Assembly (NCBI RefSeq): GCF_900102085.1
Contig: NZ_FMVM01000005.1
Location: forward strand, 264,882 to 328,881
Source: Paenibacillus polysaccharolyticus
GTDB lineage: Bacteria; Bacillota; Bacilli; Paenibacillales; Paenibacillaceae
Length of the DNA: 64,000 bases
Direction: 5' to 3'
Within the stretch, counting starts at the first letter, position 1. Every line of letters begins with the position of its first letter. Positions 42,220 to 50,524 of this stretch are shown in pieces. The notes below the pieces were generated by a model. The model was not told the origin of the DNA, searched no databases, and was given only the letters and a program-made list of their open reading frames with translations. Made by a program: the position numbers and the translations under genes.

Positions 42220-42801
42220 ATGATGCCGTCTGTTCCACTTGAACGAATACTCACCTTTACCTCCAGGGAAGAGTTAAGAAATTGGTTACAGGAGCACGGA
42301 ACTACAGAGTCCTGCTGCTGGGTTCCTGTGAGTTTGAAACCACGCCCGGATACCCTTTTATATCTGGATGCTGTTGAAGAAGCATTATGCTTTGGCTGGA
42401 TTGATGGCGTCAAAAAGAAAACTTCCGATGGCCTGTTATTACAACGCTTATCTCCACGTAGTCGCAAAAGCTCATGGACAGAGCTCAATAAGGAGCGTGT
42501 GCGCCGATTAGAAAGGCTAGGTCTTATGCAAGATGCGGGTAGAAAGGTTCTGCCCGACATGAATCCTGAAGCTTTTGTTGTGGATGCCGAGATTGAAGAG
42601 AGGTTAACTGCGGACAGACAAGTACATGATCATTTCGTAGCTTTTCCTCTCCTCTATCAACGTGTACGCATCGACACGATCCAGAGCGTTAAACGGCAGC
42701 CTGCTCTCTTTCAAAGCCGACTTGATAAGTTCATCCAACATACACAGGCAAATCAATTGTATGGTCAGTGGCATGATAACGGGAGGTTGTTACAGGACTA
42801 A
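42220..42801 (+). CDS. YdeI/OmpD-associated family protein
   Basis: A 193-residue protein from the ATG at 42220 (AAAGG upstream; a TTG at 42214 is also possible). It has the OmdA-type signatures LTFTSREELRNWLQEHG, YLDAVEEALCFGWIDGVKKK and LLLQRLSPRSRKSSWTELNKERVRRLERLGLM. The last 60 residues (HDHFVAFPLLYQRVRIDTIQ) match the usual C-terminal helix region. The family is widespread and described in connection with antimicrobial-peptide or bacteriocin tolerance, without a proven activity. It follows DinB by 120 bp and may be co-transcribed. Confidence 0.87.
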   Translation: MMPSVPLERILTFTSREELRNWLQEHGTTESCCWVPVSLKPRPDTLLYLDAVEEALCFGWIDGVKKKTSDGLLLQRLSPRSRKSSWTELNKERVRRLERLGLMQDAGRKVLPDMNPEAFVVDAEIEERLTADRQVHDHFVAFPLLYQRVRIDTIQSVKRQPALFQSRLDKFIQHTQANQLYGQWHDNGRLLQD

Positions 42802-42990
42802 AGCACATGTGGATTGGTTCGCAGACCAGCCGGTCGAATGGCGACCCAGAACCCAACCGGTTGATTTTGGTTCAAAATAGAGCTTGAATCATACCACGCA
42901 CTCTGCTGCTTGCATAACACCGGGCTAACTGCTGTTTGAATAACACGAGCCGCCCAGCTTCTGTTCGTCATTCACGCTATTGCTAATTTT

Positions 42991-43185
42991 CTAACGATCA
43001 CAGGAGACGCTATTTAGCTGTTTTTCGCCTGACTGAAATTCTAACGATCACCAGAAAGCTTATTCACCGATTGTTAGCTCTTTTTTAGGCGAAAATCACC
43101 TGATTTGCTGAAATAGCCTCTCTGAGGATCGTTAGATTTTAAAACACCTCATTTTCGCCAAAATAAGCTCTGTGGTGATCGTTAG
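42991..43185. repeat. 195-bp palindromic four-box element, copy 2
   Basis: CTAACGATC starts at 42991 and 43041; GATCGTTAG starts at 43127 and 43177. Length and offsets equal copies 1 and 3. It lies between convergent genes. Outer 25-bp boxes here are CTAACGATCACAGG...CTATTT and AAATAAG...GTGATCGTTAG, which can pair. Confidence 0.9.
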
Positions 43186-43222
43186 CGCTTCAAGCTCACT
43201 CATCACTCAGGCTCTCCACGCA

Positions 43223-43253
43223 CAAAAAAAAGGCCAGCCATTAACTACTGGCC
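43223..43253 (-). terminator. Terminator of the SLH gene
   Basis: GGCCAG (43232-43237) pairs with CTGGCC (43248-43253); the minus strand continues with eight or nine T. Confidence 0.75.
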
Positions 43254-43368
43254 AACCTGATCATACGAAAACCACCTGCCTAAGCTTTTCCCGCAGTTGG
43301 ATAACTAACCAGATCACTTGACTGGTAACTGGCTAGCACCCCTCTATAGAGAATATGCTTAGTTAGAG

Positions 43369-43402
43369 GTTTTCTGGTTTTCTGGTTTTCTGGTTTTCTT
43401 GG
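43369..43402. repeat. Short tandem repeat TTTTCTGG x4
   Basis: Four near-perfect copies of an 8-bp unit just before the stop of the SLH gene, in an otherwise gene-free stretch. Possible slippage site; no function is seen. Confidence 0.8.
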
Positions 43403-43478
43403 TTCTGGGTTCACTTCAAGTTGGCTCAATCATCTCTAGCAGGCAGCAGGTGAGGTGATCTTCCTTCCTCACGCGGAT

Positions 43479-44402
43479 TTACTTGCCAGAAGGCTGTGCT
43501 TCAGCGGTGTAGCCCGTTGGAATTTCAGCTTCTGCCGTTACTTTGGTAATCACCATTGGATACATCATATCCGGATCAGGCTGCACGATGGAGTATTTGA
43601 CAATAGCATGTTTATCCTTCTCCAGCTTTACTTCAACAATTTTCAATCCGTAACCCGGGTGCGGCATTTCAGCCGTCAGGGTTACTTTACTTGTTTTGTC
43701 ATCCACTTTGCTGATCGTTACCGCAGGTACGATGGCTTGCTGACCTTCACCGGGATTCGTTGGAGCCGGTTCAGTTGAACCGTCATCACTATGCTGATCC
43801 ACAAACTCAAGCGCATTGAAAATCATACTGGCTGCCTCCATACGAGTAAGCGACTGATCCGGGCGGAAGTTTCCGTCCTTGTCCAGTTCAATAATGTTCA
43901 TGTTCAGCAAGTTCTGGACCGCAGATATGGCGTCCTTACTTAATTTTTTTTCATCCTTCACTTCATTATACTTCATAATTACCGGATAATTACCAGTCGT
44001 GTTAATTCCCTCATGTAGCAAAATAACAAATTGTTCACGCGTCATCTTGCCTTGCGGATTCACTTCTACCGGAACGGAAAGGCCATTCTGAGTTGCTGCT
44101 TGCACAGCATCTGCATACCAGGTATCTGGACTGATTTTATTCTGAGCGGATGCTTCCGCATATGCATTTTTCAAACCAAATGCTTTAACAATTAACTGAA
44201 TTCCCTGCGGTTCGGACAGAGCAACATCCGGCCGGAACAGATCCGCCGTTACTCCATTCACAATTCCCTTCGATTTCAAAGTATCCACAACCGTCTTCTG
44301 GCCTTCATCCTTAATGTCGGAAAATGCAAATACAGAAGCACCTCCTGCTGTCAAAGAAACGCATAGCGCAAGTGTTGCAGCCAATCCTTTTTTATGTTTC
44401 AT
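43479..44402 (-). CDS. S-layer-homology domain protein
   Basis: A 307-residue exported protein: signal peptide (MKHKKGLAATLALCVSLTAGG, cleaved near SVFA), then SLH motifs. The first is around FSDIKDEGQKTVVDTLKSKGIVNGVTADLFRPD, the second around ISPDTWYADAVQAATQNGL...GKMTREQFVILL, and the third around DAISAVQNLLNMNIIELDKDGNFRPDQSLTRMEAASMI. A Pro/Glu linker and a 90-residue beta module follow (KVTLTAEMPHPGYGLKIVEVKL). SLH domains bind pyruvylated secondary wall polymer, so it sits on the cell wall. GGAGG precedes the ATG. Single gene. Confidence 0.9.
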   Translation of the reverse strand: MKHKKGLAATLALCVSLTAGGASVFAFSDIKDEGQKTVVDTLKSKGIVNGVTADLFRPDVALSEPQGIQLIVKAFGLKNAYAEASAQNKISPDTWYADAVQAATQNGLSVPVEVNPQGKMTREQFVILLHEGINTTGNYPVIMKYNEVKDEKKLSKDAISAVQNLLNMNIIELDKDGNFRPDQSLTRMEAASMIFNALEFVDQHSDDGSTEPAPTNPGEGQQAIVPAVTISKVDDKTSKVTLTAEMPHPGYGLKIVEVKLEKDKHAIVKYSIVQPDPDMMYPMVITKVTAEAEIPTGYTAEAQPSGK

Positions 44403-44528
44403 TTCCTGGCACCTCCATTATGATTAGTAAAACCTGTTTTTCATCTTTTCATCCCTACAGACGGGGCATCTTCGTAAAATGTTTCAGTTCTTTTCGCATT
44501 TGGTGAATACAACTTCATAACAAGGCAT

Positions 44529-44570
44529 ATGATTTGCGGTGTATCGGTAGCCTATTTCAAGCTGTACTAG
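44529..44570 (+). CDS. Possible 13-residue leader peptide ahead of the exporter operon
   Basis: ATG at 44529 with AAGG 4 nt upstream opens MICGVSVAYFKLY and a TAG at 44568-44570. It lies about 95 nt ahead of a terminator hairpin that precedes the ABC exporter genes. BmrCD of B. subtilis is controlled by ribosome-mediated attenuation through a leader peptide, so the layout is suggestive; however, a TTGACA (44575-44580) downstream may be the actual promoter, which would leave the peptide outside the mRNA. Confidence 0.2.
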   Translation: MICGVSVAYFKLY

Positions 44571-44663
44571 TACGTTGACAACGACTCATATTAGCGCGAA
44601 AATATAAATAGAAAGATTCATCGGTTGACGGATAAATAACAAACAAGTTCGCATAAAGTAAGA

Positions 44664-44700
44664 GGGCATGACACGCTACGATCAGGTGTCTGCCCTTTTC
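44664..44700 (+). terminator. Terminator directly upstream of the exporter operon (candidate attenuator)
   Basis: GGGCA-T-GACAC (44664-44674) pairs with GTGTC-TGCCC (44686-44695), followed by TTTTCTT. It lies only 32 nt before the start of the first ABC gene and no gene ends in front of it on this strand, so premature termination control is likely. Confidence 0.65.
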
Positions 44701-44731
44701 TTGACTTCGTAACAAAGGAGAACCCACACCT

Positions 44732-46474
44732 ATGTCCAAAAAAGGTTTGCTGCGCGGTTACGTGTTATCCAACTGGTCGATCTATCTCCTGGCTGTTCTT
44801 TTGATTATTGCGTCCAATGTCGGTCAGGCCTCCCTGCCCCGTATTCTGGGCAACTTTACGGATCAACTCTTGCAAAATACACTCCAGATGCAGACGGTGA
44901 TCCGTTATAGCTTATCGCTACTTGCAATTGCAATTGCATACAACCTGCTGTTTGGTACCGGCCAGTTCATGATTATGAAACTGGGTCGGCGATTTGAATT
45001 TATAACTCGCGAGCGGATATTCCGCAAGTTTTCCGAGCTTAGCGAACACTATTTTTCCAAACAGGGCAACGGCAAGCTGCTCAGCTATTTTATGAATGAT
45101 GTCACTTCCGTCCGGGAAGCCATATCCAACGGGGTTACGATGATGACCAATGCTGCCTTTCTATTATTGTCCTGTGTAGTGATGATGTTGCTTAGCGGCA
45201 TTCCGCTGACACTGATCCTGATCAGCATTGTACCTCTGCTGGCCATTCCATTCCTGGTTGTGTTCTTCGGCCCACGGATTCGAAAGCGCTCCCGTGATGT
45301 GCAAGAGGCGCTCGCCACAATGACGGAATCTGCGGAGGAGCAGCTTGGCGGTATTCGCGTCATCAAAACATTTGCCATCGAGGATAACGCTCGTTCACGT
45401 TTTGGCGCAACCGTGGAGGATATCAAAAATAAACAGCTACGGTTAGTTCGTCTATCTTCCCTTTTTCAGGCTACACTTCCGTTGCTCGGTGCAACGTCTC
45501 TCGTAATTTCGCTACTGGTTGGAGGCATTCTAACGATGCAAAACTCCATTACGCTAGGTAGCTTTGTCGCTCTGACCTTGTATCTGCGAATCATTATGGG
45601 TCCACTTCAGCAGATTGGTAACGTGATTAATACGATGCAACGTTCAGGAGCCTCGCTCGAAAGAGTGAATGATCTCCTCAGTGAAGAACCCGATGTACAG
45701 GAGATCCCTGAGGCAGAGACACTGCAGAACATGCAGGAAATTAAGATCAACGATTTGACGTTTCATTATCCAGGTAGCTCATCGCCTGCGCTAAAACATA
45801 TCCAGCTCCAGATTCATGCGGGGCGTACGGTTGGCATTGTCGGTAAAACAGGTTCAGGCAAAAGCACACTGGTCAAGCTGCTGCTCCGTACATACGAACC
45901 GCCGGAAGGCAGCATTTTCATCAATGGCACAGACATTCGGGAACTGTCACTGGACAGTCTCAGGTCTCAAATCGCTTATGTGCCTCAGGACGGCTTTTTA
46001 TTCAGCACCACCATACGGGACAACATTGCATTCAGTGACCGTGAAGCGCCTATGGGTGACGTAGAAGACAGCGCCAAACAAGCGATGATCTATGAAAATA
46101 TTGTGCGTTTCCCTGATCGTTTCGATACCCTGCTGGGTGAACGTGGACTTACGCTGTCTGGTGGACAGCGGCAACGTACCAGTCTCGCTCGCGGATTGAT
46201 CAAGCAGGCTCAGATCCTAATTTTGGATGACAGTACGAGTGCCGTAGATGCCGTTACCGAAACAGGAATTCTCCGCAGTCTGCGTAAGATCGGCAAAGGC
46301 AAAACCACCTTAATCATCTCTCACCGTATCAGTGCCGTCCGTCATGCGGATGTCATCCTCGTGTTGGATGAAGGACAGATTGTTGAACAAGGGACGCATG
46401 CGGAGTTGATGGCTGCCAAAGGGCTGTATGCAGCGACCTATCGTTTGCAGGAGGAGGGATTACATCATGTCTGA
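44732..46474 (+). CDS. Heterodimeric ABC exporter subunit, degenerate-site type (BmrC-like)
   Basis: A 580-residue half-transporter: six-helix exporter membrane domain (about 1-310), then an ATPase. Walker A GKTGSGKST is at 371-379, signature LSGGQRQR at 475-482 and Walker B ILILDD at 495-500. The residue after the Walker B Asp is Asp500 instead of the catalytic Glu, as in the degenerate half of heterodimers such as BmrCD and TM287/288. It should pair with the next gene product and export drugs or lipids-like compounds. AAAGGAG precedes the ATG. It overlaps the next gene by 8 bp. Confidence 0.93.
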   Translation: MSKKGLLRGYVLSNWSIYLLAVLLIIASNVGQASLPRILGNFTDQLLQNTLQMQTVIRYSLSLLAIAIAYNLLFGTGQFMIMKLGRRFEFITRERIFRKFSELSEHYFSKQGNGKLLSYFMNDVTSVREAISNGVTMMTNAAFLLLSCVVMMLLSGIPLTLILISIVPLLAIPFLVVFFGPRIRKRSRDVQEALATMTESAEEQLGGIRVIKTFAIEDNARSRFGATVEDIKNKQLRLVRLSSLFQATLPLLGATSLVISLLVGGILTMQNSITLGSFVALTLYLRIIMGPLQQIGNVINTMQRSGASLERVNDLLSEEPDVQEIPEAETLQNMQEIKINDLTFHYPGSSSPALKHIQLQIHAGRTVGIVGKTGSGKSTLVKLLLRTYEPPEGSIFINGTDIRELSLDSLRSQIAYVPQDGFLFSTTIRDNIAFSDREAPMGDVEDSAKQAMIYENIVRFPDRFDTLLGERGLTLSGGQRQRTSLARGLIKQAQILILDDSTSAVDAVTETGILRSLRKIGKGKTTLIISHRISAVRHADVILVLDEGQIVEQGTHAELMAAKGLYAATYRLQEEGLHHV

Positions 46475-48323
46475 TGCGGATGCGAATCCTAAACACACCA
46501 ACCATAATTCTAAACGTACCGATCAATCGGAGGCCTCCACCAACGATCAGCACAGTAAACGTGCTTCATTTAAAGAAATGATGGGTTATGCCAAACCGCA
46601 TCGTTGGGCCTTTGCCGGCATATTTTTCTGCTCCTTGCTCGGCATATCCGCCGATTTGTTGCAGCCTTATCTGGTCAAGATCGCGATCGATGACCATCTG
46701 GCTGTAGGTCAAACCAGCACCTTGTTTCTCGTTAAACTCGCCGCCGTTTTTCTGGGGCTGGCTGTAATCAGTTTTATTTTTACCTATATACAAAATAATC
46801 TGTTGCAACATGTCGGGCAGAGCATCGTCTCCCGCATTCGCAAGGATTTGTTCAGACATATTTCCAAAATGTCCATGTCCTTCTTCGACCGCTTTCATAT
46901 CGGCAGTCTGGTGACCAATGTGTCCAGCGATACGGAAACGATCAGCAGTTTCTTCACCCAAGTATTGCTCAGTCTGATTCGGGATGGCATGATGCTGGTG
47001 CTCATTATCTTTTTCATGTTTCAGCTCGATCCTATGCTCGCCGGTTATTCACTCATCGTACTTCCGGTCATCGCTGTCGTGGCTGCCCTGTTCCGCCGCA
47101 GACTGCGGAGCGCCTATCAGAATGCACGCACACGCCTTTCCCGTCTGATCGCGTTTACGGCGGAAAACCTGTCGGGTATGTTCCTGATTCAGGCGTTCCA
47201 CCAAGAAGAAGAGCAGAAGAAACGCTTCCAAGAACAGAACGCCCTTCATCTGGAGGCAAACATTACACAGGCACGTTCCAATGTTATTTTTAACCGGACG
47301 TTTGACATCCTCGGTAACGCGGCGCTGGTGATGATGGTGTGGCTGGGTGGTCGCGCCGTACTGGGTGAGTCTTTGCAAGTCGGGGTGCTGTATGCGTTTA
47401 TCAGCTACATTCGTCAGTTTTTTCAACCGATCAACCAGATTACAATGCAGTGGAATACCTTTCAATCGACTACGGTTTCGATGGATCGGATCTGGAACAT
47501 TCTGAACACGAAGCCTGAAGTACATGACCCGTCCCCGGATCAGGCTTCGCGGCTGGAACCGCAACATGTGATGGGTCAGATTGATTTTAATGATGTATCC
47601 TTCGGTTACAAAGCAGATCGCCCTATTATTCAACATATGAATCTGCACCTGTACCCTGGAGAGATGGTCGGTATTGTAGGTACAACCGGAGCGGGCAAAA
47701 GCACACTGATCTCCCTGCTCAATCGTTTCTACGATGTCAATCAAGGTAGCATTCAAATCGATGGCACCGACATTCGCCACATTCCACAAGCAACACTTCA
47801 CCGGATTGTTGGGCTGATTCAACAGGAGCCTTTCCTGTTCTCAGGCACGATTATTGATAACGTGAGAATGTTCAGGGAGGATATTACACGTGAGCAAGCG
47901 ATGGAAGCATGCCGATTTGTTGGGGCAGATGCGATGATAAGTCGTTTGCCGCAAGGCTATGACACCCGTCTGTCCGAGCGCGGAAGCGGGTTATCCGCCG
48001 GTGAACGACAGCTGATCTCTTTTGCACGAATCGTTGTATTCCAGCCGCGGATTCTTATTCTGGATGAAGCTACGGCTAATCTGGATTCACACACCGAACA
48101 ACTTGTACAACATGCACTGGAGTCCGTATCCCAAGGCAGAACCACGATTGTGATTGCACATCGCCTGTCTACAGTCATGCATGCTGACCGAATTCTGGTC
48201 ATGGAACAAGGGTCTATCGTCGAGGAAGGATCACATCAGGAGTTGGTTGCGAGCCAAGGCGTGTATGCGGATTTGTACCAGCACGCACGGGAAGCAGGAC
48301 AACAACCTAGCAAGTTGGGGTAA
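46467..48323 (+). CDS. Heterodimeric ABC exporter subunit, catalytic half (BmrD-like)
   Basis: A 618-residue half-transporter from the ATG at 46467 (GGAGGAGGG upstream), overlapping the partner gene. A polar 35-residue N-terminal tail (Asn/His/Ser-rich) precedes six membrane helices (about 45-330). Walker A GTTGAGKST is at 405-413, and Walker B ILILDEAT has the intact catalytic Glu534. The signature reads LSAGERQ instead of LSGGQ, so one composite ATP site is canonical and the other degenerate. Substrates are expected to be hydrophobic drugs. No terminator separates the pair. Confidence 0.93.
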   Translation: MSDADANPKHTNHNSKRTDQSEASTNDQHSKRASFKEMMGYAKPHRWAFAGIFFCSLLGISADLLQPYLVKIAIDDHLAVGQTSTLFLVKLAAVFLGLAVISFIFTYIQNNLLQHVGQSIVSRIRKDLFRHISKMSMSFFDRFHIGSLVTNVSSDTETISSFFTQVLLSLIRDGMMLVLIIFFMFQLDPMLAGYSLIVLPVIAVVAALFRRRLRSAYQNARTRLSRLIAFTAENLSGMFLIQAFHQEEEQKKRFQEQNALHLEANITQARSNVIFNRTFDILGNAALVMMVWLGGRAVLGESLQVGVLYAFISYIRQFFQPINQITMQWNTFQSTTVSMDRIWNILNTKPEVHDPSPDQASRLEPQHVMGQIDFNDVSFGYKADRPIIQHMNLHLYPGEMVGIVGTTGAGKSTLISLLNRFYDVNQGSIQIDGTDIRHIPQATLHRIVGLIQQEPFLFSGTIIDNVRMFREDITREQAMEACRFVGADAMISRLPQGYDTRLSERGSGLSAGERQLISFARIVVFQPRILILDEATANLDSHTEQLVQHALESVSQGRTTIVIAHRLSTVMHADRILVMEQGSIVEEGSHQELVASQGVYADLYQHAREAGQQPSKLG

Positions 48324-48427
48324 TATTTTTAGCGTTAGTTTGAATTACAACATTCCTCTCAACAGGACATACGGCCCTAGAACCGCTAAGATTAAATTAA
48401 CTAATTGTTCAAAACTGCCCTACCTAA

Positions 48428-48505
48428 ATGCCGCAAGAACTCGTAAACTTGATATAGGATGCACAGGTCAAACAGGCCGCTCTGCTCGTGCAGGCGGCAT
48501 TTTTG
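48428..48505 (+). promoter_or_regulatory. Leader with terminator and competing pairing
   Basis: GCCGC (48476-48480 region) and GCGGC before ATTTTT (48494-48504) form a terminator stem. ATGCCGC at 48428-48434 is also exactly complementary to GCGGCAT at 48494-48500, so two exclusive folds exist. It lies 33 nt before the next gene. It may terminate the exporter operon or act as an attenuator. Confidence 0.4.
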
Positions 48506-48536
48506 ACATATGAATCTGCAATGAAAGGAGGTGACG

Positions 48537-49046
48537 ATGATGTTGCCTGCAACTTCTGAGGAACACCATCAGGGGGAAATCCGCTATCGTCGCATCACAG
48601 CGATCTGGAAAGGGAGCCTTTGTTTCCTGTTTCTCGTCTTATGTGTATTGCTCTTATGGGTCATCGTTGCCGGGCAGACTGAGAGCGTGGAAAAAATCTA
48701 TTACCCTATGGCTGCCATACTCGGCATGTGGATGGTGGGACCTTTTTTCTTTATGTTTTGGACCCGTTCCATTCAGCGCGTGGCGATCCTCGTCTCATGG
48801 GATGAACAATCTCTCCATGCGGGTCAGCGCCATATTCCATGGAACCAGATTCGCAAGATCGAGCTTGCTACACCTGCCCGAAGCAAATGGCAATTATCCG
48901 CCTCCCCCATGTACGCCTTGTATCTAAAGGACGGCACTCGAGTCCACATTCATACCGACCATTTGTTTGGAAAAAAAGAGCTACAGTCCTCCTTGTCTAC
49001 TCTCCAAAAGACGTTAAGGGAACATCAAGGTCCTGACCTGGATTGA
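48537..49046 (+). CDS. Membrane protein with two N-terminal helices and PH-like tail
   Basis: About 169 residues; AGGAGG lies 5 nt ahead of the first ATG of an ATGATG pair. Two hydrophobic helices (about 26-48, LCFLFLVLCVLLLWVIV, and about 58-77, MAAILGMWMVGPFFFMF) are followed by a cytosolic part with VAILVSWDEQSLHAGQRHIPWNQIRKIELA and YALYLKDGTRVHIHTDHLF. That is the layout of small bacterial PH-like (YcxB or EbsA type) membrane proteins. Role unknown. It follows the exporter genes, but a hairpin with T-run separates them. Confidence 0.75.
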   Translation: MMLPATSEEHHQGEIRYRRITAIWKGSLCFLFLVLCVLLLWVIVAGQTESVEKIYYPMAAILGMWMVGPFFFMFWTRSIQRVAILVSWDEQSLHAGQRHIPWNQIRKIELATPARSKWQLSASPMYALYLKDGTRVHIHTDHLFGKKELQSSLSTLQKTLREHQGPDLD

Positions 49047-49066
49047 ACTTGTCCAGGCCAGTACCT

Positions 49067-49501
49067 TCAGGATGATGATTTCTCCACTCCAATGGATAAA
49101 CTCACCCTATAATTACCTAGCGGTAGCAGCGCTTCCAGCAGTTCACCGAGTTGCTCTGTTGTCCCTGTCTGCACCCGCATCAGGTAACAACCTTCTCCAC
49201 TGACACGGTGGACTTCAACAATGTCCTCACGCCCTGCCACAAACGCACGAAAGGCAGCATGTTTATCGCCAGAGTTCAGAAATACCGTGACAAATGCCTT
49301 CAAGCCAAGGCCAAGGCGGTCCGGGTTCCATTTTACCGTATACCCTTCAATAACCCCCAGGTCCTGCAACTTGCGCACTCTCGCCCCAACCGCTTGTCCT
49401 GTCAGATGCACTTCCTCTCCGATCTCCTTGTTTGAACGCTTGGCATCCCGGATCAGAATCTGCAAAATGCGTACATCTGTGGCGTCTATCATTTCGTTCA
49501 T
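49067..49501 (-). CDS. Lrp/AsnC family transcriptional regulator
   Basis: A 144-residue regulator. The N-terminal HTH is IDATDVRILQILIRDAKRSNKEIGEEVHLTGQAVGARVRKLQDLGVIEGYTVKWNPDRLGL (about 4-65) and the C-terminal RAM domain runs GLKAFVTVFLNSGDKHAAF to GCYLMRVQTGTTEQLGELLEALLPLG. Such proteins form octamers and respond to amino acids or related ligands. It is divergent from the MBL-fold gene 130 bp away, which it may control. AGGAATG serves as a poor ribosome site. Ligand unknown. Confidence 0.92.
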   Translation of the reverse strand: MNEMIDATDVRILQILIRDAKRSNKEIGEEVHLTGQAVGARVRKLQDLGVIEGYTVKWNPDRLGLGLKAFVTVFLNSGDKHAAFRAFVAGREDIVEVHRVSGEGCYLMRVQTGTTEQLGELLEALLPLGNYRVSLSIGVEKSSS

Positions 49502-49632
49502 AGGTACTCAGCATTCCTTTCACCTTGAAAATAGTCGGACCGATATGCATTCAGCAGGTTATGTACGACGTGAATCGGGTTGTATAACATATAGGATAAT
49601 ACTAAGAGAGAACCCGAAGGAGTGCAAATAAA

Positions 49633-50385
49633 ATGAAAATCCAATTGATACGGCATGCCACCCTGTGGCTGGAATACGGCGGTCTGAAAATTCTGGTTGA
49701 CCCCATGCTAATGGATGCCGAGAGTATGCCCGCTTTTCCAAACACGCCGAATGAGCTGCGTAATCCTGGAGTCAGTCTCCCCGAAACCGAAACAGATTAT
49801 CTCAATCCTGATCTGCTGATTGTAACGCATACCCATGCCGATCATTGGGATGAAGCAGCCGCAAATCAACTGCAAAAAGATATCCCATTGCTGTGTCAGC
49901 CGGGGGACGAGCCTATTTTCATAAAAGCGGGATTTACGGATGTAACGCCTGTTGACGTGAAGCATGTTCATCATTCGGTGCAATTCTCGCGTACATCCGG
50001 TCAGCACGGTACAGGGGAGATTGGCAAACGTATGGGTAAGGTCTCCGGTTTTGTGCTTGAAGCGGATGAAGAACCAGTCACCTACATTGCCGGAGATACG
50101 ATCTGGTGTGATGAGCCTGCGACAGCAATCAAACAATATAAACCAGACGTCATTGTAGTCAACGCCGGGGGTGCACGCTTCTTACAAGGTGATCCCATCA
50201 CGATGGACGGACCCGACGTTGCTGCCGTGAAACGCGCCGCACCTTCCGCTCACCTCATCGCCGTTCACATGGATGCGATCAATCACTGCATGACAACACG
50301 TGCGGATCTAGCCGCTTACCTGGCAAAAGAGCAGTTGGAAGGCCAAGTGCTCATTCCAATGGATGGGGAAAGTTTCGAGTTTTGA
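49633..50385 (+). CDS. MBL-fold metallo-hydrolase
   Basis: A 250-residue metallo-beta-lactamase-fold enzyme. Metal motif HTHADH at residues 66-71, a further His near 117 (HVHHS), Asp in YIAGDTIW (about 156) and a terminal His in AVHMDAINHC. GLKILVDPML is the typical second strand. The UlaG-like layout suggests hydrolysis of a phosphodiester, lactone or similar small molecule, not a lactam. GAAGGAG lies 8 nt upstream of the ATG. It is divergent from the Lrp-type regulator, a probable regulatory pair, and followed by a strong terminator. Confidence 0.9.
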   Translation: MKIQLIRHATLWLEYGGLKILVDPMLMDAESMPAFPNTPNELRNPGVSLPETETDYLNPDLLIVTHTHADHWDEAAANQLQKDIPLLCQPGDEPIFIKAGFTDVTPVDVKHVHHSVQFSRTSGQHGTGEIGKRMGKVSGFVLEADEEPVTYIAGDTIWCDEPATAIKQYKPDVIVVNAGGARFLQGDPITMDGPDVAAVKRAAPSAHLIAVHMDAINHCMTTRADLAAYLAKEQLEGQVLIPMDGESFEF

Positions 50386-50431
50386 ATCACCGGCGTAAGC
50401 GAAGGGCTTTGCTTTAAGAGAGTATATTTGA

Positions 50432-50476
50432 ATAAAAGACCGCATCCCCTTTCGTTAGGGTGATGCGGTCTTTTAT
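50432..50476. terminator. Bidirectional terminator
   Basis: AAAAGACCGCATC (50434-50446) pairs with GATGCGGTCTTTT (50462-50474), between the convergent MBL-fold gene and SLH gene. Confidence 0.93.
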
Positions 50477-50524
50477 GGATACTTCAGTTTTAAATTAAGT
50501 TAATTACTCTAGTTTACATGTTGC

